Part shown: positions 7,255-13,635 of the stretch, piece after piece
Layout: each line of letters begins with the position of its first letter
Position numbering within the stretch: the stretch's first letter is position 1
Program-made: the position numbers and the translations under genes
The notes under the pieces: model-generated
Told to the model about the DNA's origin: nothing
What the model saw: only the letters and a program-made list of their open reading frames with translations
The model's database searches: none
NCBI GenBank assembly: GCA_001817215.1
Contig: MHHX01000007.1
Span: 24,244 to 60,575 of the forward strand
Length of the DNA: 36,332 bases
DNA from: Candidatus Brennerbacteria bacterium RIFOXYC1_FULL_41_11
GTDB taxonomy: Bacteria > Patescibacteriota > Minisyncoccia > UBA6257 > Brennerbacteraceae
Direction of reading: 5' to 3'

Positions 7255-9434
7255 TGAAAAAAATCTTAAAAACACTTCTTTTATTTTTTACCTTGTTTTC
7301 AATGGTTTTTTCTTGGCAGGTAAGCCCCGTTTTCAGTAGAGGTGGCGTGGACAGTGAAGAGGATAAAATGCCGTGGCTGCAGGCTTTTGAAACGTGTCCT
7401 ATTGGTACGCCCACGAGTCTTTGTTTAGCAATCAAAGCCGCGGCATCGGGTTGGATATCGTATGAGAAAATAGGCGTAGCAATCGATAACGTAGAAAAAG
7501 CTATCGAGGATGTAGGAAATTTGATGAGCCTGTCGGTTTCGGACATTATCAGGGACATTATTGCTTGGATAGCTAGTCTTGTCGGCAATATAGTGAGCAA
7601 GATGATTTATTTGGCGGTGTTTTTGATGAGTCCTGATACTTTTCAATATGCGACTTTTCCTGCGGTTCAAGCCGGATTTTATGTTTCTCTGCAAATAGCT
7701 AATGCCATGTTGGCTATTGGCATGGTGATCCTGGCGAATAAATTCATTCTTGGCATGGAAAGTTACGGCAATCTAAAGAGCCTGACAAGATATTTAGTGA
7801 CTGCAATCCTGATTAATTTCAGCTTAGCTTTTGCTTCTTACGGTGTCGGCATTTCCAATTTCATGACAATTGCTTTTCTCGATGGGGCGGCTAATTTCGG
7901 CGAAAACTCGTCCGGATCTTTTAATGGGACAGCATCTTTAAGTTATGAAGAAAGACAAAATTCAATTATGGATAAATTTTCCGACACTTTCAGTCAGTTG
8001 GCCGCTGACAAGGGCGATTCTAAGGCGGATGTGGCGGCGAATATAGCCACCCTATTCACGTTCATCATTTTTTCTTTGTTTTTTATTGTACTTTTAGCGG
8101 CCATTGCAGTTTCTTTGGTTATGCGAGTGATCGGGCTTTGGGCCTTGATGATGGTTGTGCCCCTGGCAATTGCCGCAGACACTGTTTTCAGTGACATGGA
8201 TTTGCCCGGTGTTCCGATTGGCTCTGGAAATTTTAAAAAATGGAAGGATTCTTTTATAAAATATTTGAGTTTTGCGCCGATCATGGCCGGAGTGATTTTT
8301 TTCGTGTTTCTTGTTATGGGCCAGTTTGAAAAGGGTGCCTTCGCTATCAGCGAATATGATCCTAATACGAGTATGTTGATGGCAAGTTTTGGCGAAACTC
8401 TCGGACTTATTGTTGCTTTAGTTTTGCTTTATAAAGGCTACGAATTTGCCAATTCGAGTTCAAGCGCGGTGCCGAAGTTTATGGACAGTGCGGTCAAAGG
8501 AGTTATTAACTATCCTGCAAAGGCTGGACAGTCGGTGAAGAGGAGCGCGACAAAGTTTGGTTATGGCTTTGCGGATTCTGATATCGGCAGGGGTCTTCAG
8601 AGAGCGCTTATTAACGTTCCAGTCCTGTCTCGTTATAGTCAGTATCTTGGCAAAAAAGGAGTAGAGGGTGAGCGGTTAAGGAAAGAAGACGTTGATAATA
8701 TAAAGGGTCAGTATGAACATATGTATTCAATGGCGAAGAATGATAAAGAAAGACAACGAGTTATTGATAAAGCTATGTACGCCGGTTCTGGGCCGCTCTT
8801 TGGCCCATTGAAAGGGAGTTTTGATCCGGCTAAACACGGTGGTGCCTTGGAATTTCTGGGGAACAATGATGACGGCAAGGAAGCTTTGGCAAAACAAATT
8901 GCAGAAAGGTCAAAAAACACCAAGGATGTTGATTCAAGGATTGAGCGTATGCAAAACTTCGGCGCCAAGAATGGTATCAAGATTAAAATTGATGCCAATG
9001 ATGTTTATCGAGCCAACCCTGTTTTGGCTGGTGACAAAATAGGCGGTTTCGCTAGAAATATGACGCCCGAGGATCTCGCAAAACTAAACGCCGAGGTTCT
9101 GAAGCAAGTAATACCGCATGTTTCCAGTGCCTCAACTCTTAAGAATGTGGTTGACAAGGTTTCTGGTGATTCAATAAAGTCCGCCGCCATTTTTGATAAT
9201 CTTTACTCAAGAATTAATGAAAGTAACGAGTTATCCAAAACTTGGGCTAAGGACGGGACAATAACTTACTGGTTGGAACGCCAGTCGAAAGAAAATTCAC
9301 AGGCAGGGGAGATTTTGGATAAGTTGCGTACAGTTTCTGCCGAGAGTCCGAAAGAGAAGAAACCCCGTGGTACGATCTTGAACAAAAAAGAATCCGAGGA
9401 GTCTCTAAGCAGATTAGAGAATTTTGGAAAGTAA
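7254..9434 (+). CDS. VirB6/TrbL-like multi-pass membrane protein with long soluble tail
   Basis: 726 residues. Residues 1-25 look like a signal peptide or first helix. About six further hydrophobic helices follow between 95 and 400: DIIAWIASLVGNIVSKMIYLA, a segment ending MLAIGMVILANKFIL, the segment around 180-200, IIFSLFFIVLLAAIAVSLVM, LWALMMVVPLAIAAD, IMAGVIFFVFLVMG and LGLIVALVLLYKGYEFA. The remaining 300 residues are charged and soluble. This arrangement (exported N-terminus, helix cluster, hydrophilic C-terminal domain) is that of the VirB6/TrbL inner-membrane channel proteins found in CPR T4SS-like loci. The VirB6 call rests on topology, not on a conserved motif. The ATG overlaps the preceding stop. 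Confidence 0.7.
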   Translation: MKKILKTLLLFFTLFSMVFSWQVSPVFSRGGVDSEEDKMPWLQAFETCPIGTPTSLCLAIKAAASGWISYEKIGVAIDNVEKAIEDVGNLMSLSVSDIIRDIIAWIASLVGNIVSKMIYLAVFLMSPDTFQYATFPAVQAGFYVSLQIANAMLAIGMVILANKFILGMESYGNLKSLTRYLVTAILINFSLAFASYGVGISNFMTIAFLDGAANFGENSSGSFNGTASLSYEERQNSIMDKFSDTFSQLAADKGDSKADVAANIATLFTFIIFSLFFIVLLAAIAVSLVMRVIGLWALMMVVPLAIAADTVFSDMDLPGVPIGSGNFKKWKDSFIKYLSFAPIMAGVIFFVFLVMGQFEKGAFAISEYDPNTSMLMASFGETLGLIVALVLLYKGYEFANSSSSAVPKFMDSAVKGVINYPAKAGQSVKRSATKFGYGFADSDIGRGLQRALINVPVLSRYSQYLGKKGVEGERLRKEDVDNIKGQYEHMYSMAKNDKERQRVIDKAMYAGSGPLFGPLKGSFDPAKHGGALEFLGNNDDGKEALAKQIAERSKNTKDVDSRIERMQNFGAKNGIKIKIDANDVYRANPVLAGDKIGGFARNMTPEDLAKLNAEVLKQVIPHVSSASTLKNVVDKVSGDSIKSAAIFDNLYSRINESNELSKTWAKDGTITYWLERQSKENSQAGEILDKLRTVSAESPKEKKPRGTILNKKESEESLSRLENFGK

Positions 9435-9446
9435 TTTTTGCAATAA

Positions 9447-10367
9447 ATGAAAGCATCATTTTTTATTGAAAAGATCGGCGTAGAGAGAATTGATCAGGCT
9501 TTCGCCGGATTAGAGAAACCATTGAAAGACATGTTTGACGGTGAGATGGGCGGCAACTTGGTGTCTAGCGTTATTGATAAATATGAGGCAGACTCATTCT
9601 TTTTACCGGATCTGATGCTGGTGATTGGGTTTTATGTTGCCTGCTTGATTAACAATCAGGAGATGGTTGATTATCTTGGTCTGATTGTGCCTGAAAAGTA
9701 TTTTCCTCAATTCATGCAAGAGCTAGAAGATAAACTCTGGTCTCCCTATGATGTTTACCTGAACAAGGCCGGTGTGGTTTACAAACAGTTGACAAAATTA
9801 ACACCGCAACCCGTAATCAGTAACGAGTTGTCAGTCGAGAAAGTTCCTCAGGGGCAAGCATTTGATAATTCAAAACAACCGGTTTCAGCGCTTTCAGTCG
9901 GAGTTCAGTCCGACAACGTTGTAGTCAACACGCCAAATTTGAGTGCCCCGACCCTCAAGGAAGTTGTGATCTCGGATCTTGCTTCGCCGAAAACAGAAAT
10001 TATTGGTGGTGTAGTGGCTCCGGCCGGACAAAAAACCATCCCACAACAAAGCAACGAATCACGTTTTGCCACCGGACAAAATTCTGGCACGGCAAGGGTG
10101 AAGTTCGATGCGCCTCGGGTCGGTCCGGAAATATTGAAGCCGACAGCATCAGAAATAAAACCTTCTTTCCAGGAGGTGAGGTTCAAAGAGCCGGAAAAAA
10201 GGCCAGAAGTCGGCGGGAATGTTTCTGCCACGGGTTCTGCCTGGCAAGGTCAAGAAGAGAAAAAAATTGAGATTCCGAAAGCTCAAGAGATCAAAAAAAC
10301 AGAGATTCAAGGAAGACAGGTAATTGACCTGACTAATTTTGGGCTATCTAAGCCGGATAGTGATTGA
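9447..10367 (+). CDS. Hypothetical protein with structured N-terminus and disordered tail
   Basis: 306 residues, not recognised. Residues 1-120 are mostly helical and read like a small folded domain (MKASFFIEKIGVERIDQAF onward, with a hydrophobic stretch FFLPDLMLVIGFYVACLI). From 125 on the protein is rich in Pro, Gln, Ser, Val and Lys and is probably disordered, ending in the short tail LTNFGLSKPDSD. The last 11 residues of that tail are encoded a second time just downstream with different codons (10442-10474), which suggests the peptide is functional. It begins 12 bp after the VirB6-like gene without an SD. It could be a cytoplasmic partner or substrate of the T4SS-like complex, with the tail as a recognition signal; this is speculation. 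Confidence 0.75.
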   Translation: MKASFFIEKIGVERIDQAFAGLEKPLKDMFDGEMGGNLVSSVIDKYEADSFFLPDLMLVIGFYVACLINNQEMVDYLGLIVPEKYFPQFMQELEDKLWSPYDVYLNKAGVVYKQLTKLTPQPVISNELSVEKVPQGQAFDNSKQPVSALSVGVQSDNVVVNTPNLSAPTLKEVVISDLASPKTEIIGGVVAPAGQKTIPQQSNESRFATGQNSGTARVKFDAPRVGPEILKPTASEIKPSFQEVRFKEPEKRPEVGGNVSATGSAWQGQEEKKIEIPKAQEIKKTEIQGRQVIDLTNFGLSKPDSD

Positions 10368-10480
10368 AATCGTTATTGGTAAAGATTAAGCCATCTCTAA
10401 GCAAATCTCGCCATGCCGAAGCCAGAAATGGCGTAGGCTGGACTAATTTTGGCTTAAGCAAGCCAGACTCTGACGGATAA
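10364..10480 (+). CDS. Possible 38-residue protein or gene remnant sharing the upstream gene's tail
   Basis: An open frame begins with TTG overlapping the previous TGA stop (TTGA) and runs to TAA at 10478-10480. Its end, GWTNFGLSKPDSDG, repeats the C-terminal TNFGLSKPDSD of the preceding protein. In the 11 shared codons, 7 differ and all differences are synonymous (11 base changes, none altering a residue). That pattern needs selection on the peptide, so this frame is or recently was translated. The middle (SRHAEARNGVG) is encoded by a palindromic repeat-like stretch. It is either a genuine small protein coupled to the upstream gene or the remnant of a tandem paralogue. The TTG start is a guess. 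Confidence 0.3.
   Translation: MKSLLVKIKPSLSKSRHAEARNGVGWTNFGLSKPDSDG
10410..10440. repeat. Palindromic repeat-like element between the two tail copies
   Basis: CGCCAT and ATGGCG flank a core. Alternatively GCCGAAGCC can pair with GGCGTAGGC. The GC content is raised against AT-rich surroundings. It looks like one of the small mobile palindromic elements of CPR genomes; this is recognised by style only. Confidence 0.4.
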
Positions 10481-10509
10481 CTAGTTTTTACGAAATTACG
10501 AATCGAAAG

Positions 10510-10530
10510 CCGCTGGAAAGCGGTTTTTTT
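10510..10530 (+). terminator. Terminator of the 4227-10480 operon
   Basis: CCGCT and AGCGG close a GGAA loop and are followed by seven T. It lies between the operon and the convergent STAS-like gene. Confidence 0.85.
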
Positions 10531-10559
10531 ATTGGATTGACTCTTTTGTGAACTATCTT

Positions 10560-10853
10560 TTATTTGGCAATTTCAAATTTTTTGTTGAGGGTTGTTTCTA
10601 GAATCTCAAGCGTAGCCAAAACAGACGGATTATTTGTTTTTCTTAGAATCAAGTTCTCTTTGAATTTTTTTAACAAGGGCGTCAAAAACTCGTCTCCCCA
10701 AGACGGAGAAAAACTCAAAACATCTTTAAAATCGAGCTCGATCATCTCTGTTTTTTTAATATCTTGCAGAAGCGACTGGCAAGCCAGGAAAGCTTCTTTG
10801 CCCGTTTGTCGGGAGATCAATGTTGTGCCGAATTTTTTCAGTTCAATCACCAT
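10560..10853 (-). CDS. STAS-like (DUF4325-type) domain protein
   Basis: 97 residues. It shows the pattern of the short STAS-like DUF4325 family: a first strand MVIELKKFGTTLISRQTGKEA, a helix with FLACQSLL, a central strand MIELDFKDVLSFSPSWGDEFL resembling the phosphorylation-loop segment of anti-anti-sigma proteins, and the helix TPLLKKFKENLILR. Such domains usually pair with GHKL ATPase proteins. Its start overlaps the end of the upstream HTH-ATPase gene by 7 bp, so the two are made together. A partner-switch role (binding to the ATPase according to nucleotide or phosphorylation state) is inferred from the pairing. No DNA-binding part of its own is seen. Confidence 0.7.
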   Translation of the reverse strand: MVIELKKFGTTLISRQTGKEAFLACQSLLQDIKKTEMIELDFKDVLSFSPSWGDEFLTPLLKKFKENLILRKTNNPSVLATLEILETTLNKKFEIAK

Positions 10854-11572
10854 GTAATTAAAGCTAAACAGCCGTTAATGCTTTCCATAACATCTTCAAT
10901 TATAAGGTTGTGGTTGCCGTTGTTTAATTTTAATTTTGCGTTTCCTGTTTCGAAAACCAGATTTATCGGATATTTTACGATGACGTGTCTGACATATTTT
11001 AAGCCGTTGCCTCTTGACTCGGGTGAGCGGCCGGAGATGATTTCTGTGAAAGCGGTTTTCAAGGCTTCGAGATGGTTTTTCAACGCTGGCCTTACTCTTT
11101 TGAGAGTCTGTAAAATTCCTAAACCACGATCCGCTAAAACAATCTGTTTTTTGTTTAGATCGTAGCCGAAGAAAATTCCCGGAATGTCCGGCCATTGTCC
11201 GAGGTTGTGGTCAAAAGAGTTGTTGCCGATCTCTCCAGCAATAGAAGTGAGCAAAGAAAACAAATCCTTGGCATTTTTATCTTTTTGCAACAGTGTTTCC
11301 ATTTTGACAAGACGAGTCTGAAAAATTGCGCTGTTTTGGCAATAAAATTTATCAGGAATTTTTTCCCGAGTCACCGCCCATTTTTTTGCGATTTTGAACA
11401 AACTGCTCGAATTTTTTTCTATCTCTTGAACATCTTTTTTCAAAATAACAAAATTCCGGCCCATTTTTTGAGCCTTGACCTCTCCTTTCTTGATTTTATT
11501 GAAGACAGCGATTCTTGAGACGCCGAGGAGCTTGGCGAACTCTGCTGTTGTGTAAAAATCTTTTTCTGGCAC
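10847..11572 (-). CDS. Transcription regulator: excisionase-like HTH fused to GHKL ATPase domain
   Basis: 241 residues from a GTG start. Residues 5-50 form a MerR/excisionase-type winged helix (YTTAEFAKLLGVSRIAVFNKIKKGEVKAQKMGRNFVI, in two overlapping motifs). Residues 105-235 form a GHKL/histidine-kinase-like ATPase: N-box EIGNNSFDH (114-122), G1 box DRGLGI (148-153) and G2-like ESRGNGLKYV (185-194). There is no dimerisation/His-phosphorylation domain, so it is not an ordinary sensor kinase. It is probably a DNA-binding switch whose state depends on nucleotide and on the STAS-like partner encoded next. Four TGTTAA-type half-sites cover its own promoter, so autoregulation is likely. The combination within one protein is unusual. 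Confidence 0.8.
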   Translation of the reverse strand: MPEKDFYTTAEFAKLLGVSRIAVFNKIKKGEVKAQKMGRNFVILKKDVQEIEKNSSSLFKIAKKWAVTREKIPDKFYCQNSAIFQTRLVKMETLLQKDKNAKDLFSLLTSIAGEIGNNSFDHNLGQWPDIPGIFFGYDLNKKQIVLADRGLGILQTLKRVRPALKNHLEALKTAFTEIISGRSPESRGNGLKYVRHVIVKYPINLVFETGNAKLKLNNGNHNLIIEDVMESINGCLALITW

Positions 11573-11579
11573 AGTGTTC

Positions 11580-11636
11580 TGTTAATGTGAGCATCTGATC
11601 TTAACATACGTTAATGACTATTGTCAATGGTTAACA
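11580..11636 (-). promoter_or_regulatory. Autoregulated promoter with four operator half-sites
   Basis: Leftward promoter: TTGACA (11627-11622), 18 bp, TAAGAT (11603-11598), start near 11591. Four variants of NGTTAAN lie at 11580-11587 (TGTTAATG), 11599-11606 (reverse, TGTTAAGA), 11609-11616 (CGTTAATG) and 11629-11636 (reverse, TGTTAACC). They alternate in orientation, making two dyads with 19- and 20-bp periods, and cover the -35 edge, spacer, -10 and transcribed start. This is what a repressor of the adjacent gene would use. Confidence 0.65.
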
Positions 11637-11730
11637 GTTATTTGATTGTGTGAGGGTGAACAATGCGTTGTATGTTTTAAGCACGGATGCTGTTTTTTGT
11701 TCGTGTATAAGCTAAAATAGGTATAAAACC

Positions 11731-11759
11731 TTGATTTTTTAGTGTTTTCGTGCTATAAT
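11731..11759 (+). promoter_or_regulatory. Strong extended -10 promoter of membrane cassette
   Basis: TTGATT (11731-11736), 17 bp and TATAAT (11754-11759), preceded by TG at -15/-14, predict a start near 11766 and a 95-nt leader, long for this genome. The leader can form two hairpins, 11786-11804 (TGGGG/CCCCA) and 11825-11844 (AGATTTT/AAAATCT). The loop of the second contains CCTC, complementary to part of the SD at 11851-11855. Confidence 0.75.
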
Positions 11760-11860
11760 ATAGGTACAGTCAAGATAGGCTGTTTTGGGGTGATTAAATC
11801 CCCATAACGTACATAAAAAAATTAAGATTTTCCTCAAAAAATCTAAGACTGGAGGCTAAA

Positions 11861-12841
11861 ATGAGTCGCAAATGGAAATGGATTGTTGGCGGAGTGGTTG
11901 CCGTAATTATTGTCGGGATTGGGATTTTTGCGGGGCTTATGCTCCCGAGATTCTACAATCCTGAAAAACCACTGCTTGCGGCTCAATCAACGCCGCAGGC
12001 TGAATCAACTCCGACTCACGCCCTGGTGTTTCCTGGTGGCGGATCGGGATTTGGGAATTCAGAAACATCTGAGAATGGACCGGCGGCATTCGTTGTCGCC
12101 ACACCAGAGCCAAGTGCGAGCAAAGATAATCAAAGCCAAAATGAGGAGGATGACAACTTTGGTTTTGTTAAACCAAAGTTTGAGTTGTCGGACTTAGGGT
12201 GGATGCTCGCCGCAGGATTCTGGTTGATCATCTGGAGAGGACTCGCATGGCTTTCGTGGTCCTGGATCTTTAACGCATTGTCAAAATTCTTTCGCAATGT
12301 CCACCTTGATAGATTGGCGGAAGCACTTGATGCACCATGGCAAATGGTCGTATCCATGACAGCGCGCGATACTCCTGGTCCTCATGTCAATGCCGGGGTA
12401 ATCGTGATTGAGGTGACCCATCTGTTGCTGACGTTTTTTGTCGGCAACCCGTTCGTGTGGGTTATCCTGATTCCAGTAGGAGTGGCTCTTGTGTTGAAAG
12501 GCTTGTCCATTGCGGCCTTAGCGCTTGGCGTTCCTATTGTCAGCGTGTTGGCTTTTCTATGGGATAAAGCTCTTCCGTGGCTGTTTCATATTGTCGGCCC
12601 TCGCTTGAAAGGCGTTGAAAAACGGTTGAGCGGGGAAAAGGACAAGAAACCAACTGATCTTGAATCGGCGGAGGCGAATCTAAGGTTGGCAGAGATTGAG
12701 GCTAGGACTATCTTGCTTCAAGACGCCATCGCTGAACGCGAAGCCGCAGTCTTACAAGGCCGGCCGATTGCTTCGTGGGCGCTTCAGGTATTGCGTCCTC
12801 TAAAACAGAAACCCCAACCACAACAACGGCAACGGCCGTAG
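11861..12841 (+). CDS. Multi-pass membrane protein, unknown family
   Basis: 326 residues, not recognised. Segments: a transmembrane helix at 7-29 (WIVGGVVAVIIVGIGIFAGLML), a Ser/Thr/Pro/Glu-rich, probably extracytoplasmic linker at 35-105, hydrophobic helices at about 110-135 (LGWMLAAGFWLIIWRGLAWL), 178-200 and 203-235 (VWVILIPVGVALVLKGLSIA and following), and a charged helical tail (AEANLRLAEIEARTILLQDA) ending in Gln/Pro/Arg. A textbook SD (GGAGG, 11851-11855) sits 5 nt before the ATG, unlike most genes here. Codon use is also more GC-rich than in the flanking T4SS genes. It is co-transcribed with the next gene as an isolated unit with its own promoter and terminator. Confidence 0.8.
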   Translation: MSRKWKWIVGGVVAVIIVGIGIFAGLMLPRFYNPEKPLLAAQSTPQAESTPTHALVFPGGGSGFGNSETSENGPAAFVVATPEPSASKDNQSQNEEDDNFGFVKPKFELSDLGWMLAAGFWLIIWRGLAWLSWSWIFNALSKFFRNVHLDRLAEALDAPWQMVVSMTARDTPGPHVNAGVIVIEVTHLLLTFFVGNPFVWVILIPVGVALVLKGLSIAALALGVPIVSVLAFLWDKALPWLFHIVGPRLKGVEKRLSGEKDKKPTDLESAEANLRLAEIEARTILLQDAIAEREAAVLQGRPIASWALQVLRPLKQKPQPQQRQRP

Positions 12842-12847
12842 GAGTTA

Positions 12848-13543
12848 ATGATAATGAACACTATCCTGAAAACCTTGTTCTCGAATCTCGAGCCGACGAT
12901 CATTATTCTCGGCGTGGTCTTTGCGGGTCTGTGGATTGTGATGCGTGATCCGATTGGCCGCCTTCTTGATCGTATGGGTGGCAATGGCGCTAAAGCTGGA
13001 AGTGCGCTTTGGCCGATTGGTATCACGATTGCTTCGATTGTTGTCGCTATGATCGTGGCGATGCCCGAGACTTTCAAGGAGCTCGTGGCGCCGTCAATTC
13101 GAGTTGCCAATGTCGAAGCGGCTGGGTTTGAGGCATCACAGACCACGTCGGAAGTTTTCACTGCTCGTAAAGAGCGTGACGTAGCTGCCTTTAAGGCAGA
13201 GGCTGCCAAAGATAATGCTCGTGCCAGGGCTTTTGATGGCACGATCGCGGATCCTGCGCAGGCTCTTGAGCCGGCCGCGCAAGTGGCTGTCCGCGAGTGG
13301 AATGACGCTACCGATCCGAATGCCACGCCTCAATCAATGACGACCGAGAAGACCACGACGGTCATTGAGTATGATCGCGAGTGGAATTCTTCGACTAACT
13401 CGTATGAGCTGGTCGAGAAAGGCCAGACCGTGACCAAGACAGAGACCGAAAGGAAGGTCTCTCCGGGGCTGATGACCGGCCTGATCCTCGGTCTGGTCGT
13501 TGCCTTGATCGCGATCTTTGGATCGCGAGGGGGAAAGTCTTAA
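12848..13543 (+). CDS. Membrane protein with two terminal helices, unknown family
   Basis: 231 residues from the first ATG. A second ATG at 12854 has a better 9-nt spacing to the SD GGAG (12841-12844), which overlaps the preceding stop, and may be the true start (229 residues). Helices: 16-33 (PTIIILGVVFAGLWIVM), 53-72 (LWPIGITIASIVVAMIVAM) and 208-226 (PGLMTGLILGLVVALIAIF). The 130 residues between the second and last helix are charged and Ala/Thr-rich (KAEAAKDNARARAF, then TTEKTTTVIEYDREW) and may be helical. It lies 6 bp after its partner gene and is followed by a strong GC-rich terminator. No homologue is recognised. It shares SD use and GC-rich codons with its partner. Confidence 0.8.
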   Translation: MIMNTILKTLFSNLEPTIIILGVVFAGLWIVMRDPIGRLLDRMGGNGAKAGSALWPIGITIASIVVAMIVAMPETFKELVAPSIRVANVEAAGFEASQTTSEVFTARKERDVAAFKAEAAKDNARARAFDGTIADPAQALEPAAQVAVREWNDATDPNATPQSMTTEKTTTVIEYDREWNSSTNSYELVEKGQTVTKTETERKVSPGLMTGLILGLVVALIAIFGSRGGKS

Positions 13544-13560
13544 CAATCAAATAAAACAGA

Positions 13561-13590
13561 AACGCGCGACAAAGTCGCGCGTTTTCTTGT
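13561..13590 (+). terminator. Terminator of membrane cassette
   Basis: AACGCGCGAC and GTCGCGCGTT enclose a 3-nt loop, followed by a T-rich tail. It is one of the most stable hairpins in the window. Confidence 0.9.
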
Positions 13591-13600
13591 TTTTTTGTTG

Positions 13601-13609
13601 TGTTATAAT
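13601..13609 (+). promoter_or_regulatory. Extended -10 promoter of the coiled-coil gene
   Basis: TGT followed by TATAAT (13604-13609) gives a leader of about 20 nt without an SD. No good -35 is seen, as is common for extended -10 promoters. Confidence 0.5.
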
Positions 13610-13635
13610 TTACCTATCTTTATTATTTTAATTTT

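Noticed and set aside
10355-10370. Programmed -1 frameshift joining the 9447 gene to the second tail copy
   Set aside because: A shift would have to occur exactly at the last sense codon; there is no slippery heptamer, and an in-frame TGA at 10361 blocks earlier shifting.
11766-11860. Riboswitch in the leader of the membrane cassette
   Set aside because: Two small hairpins are present, but I recognise no aptamer class or conserved core.
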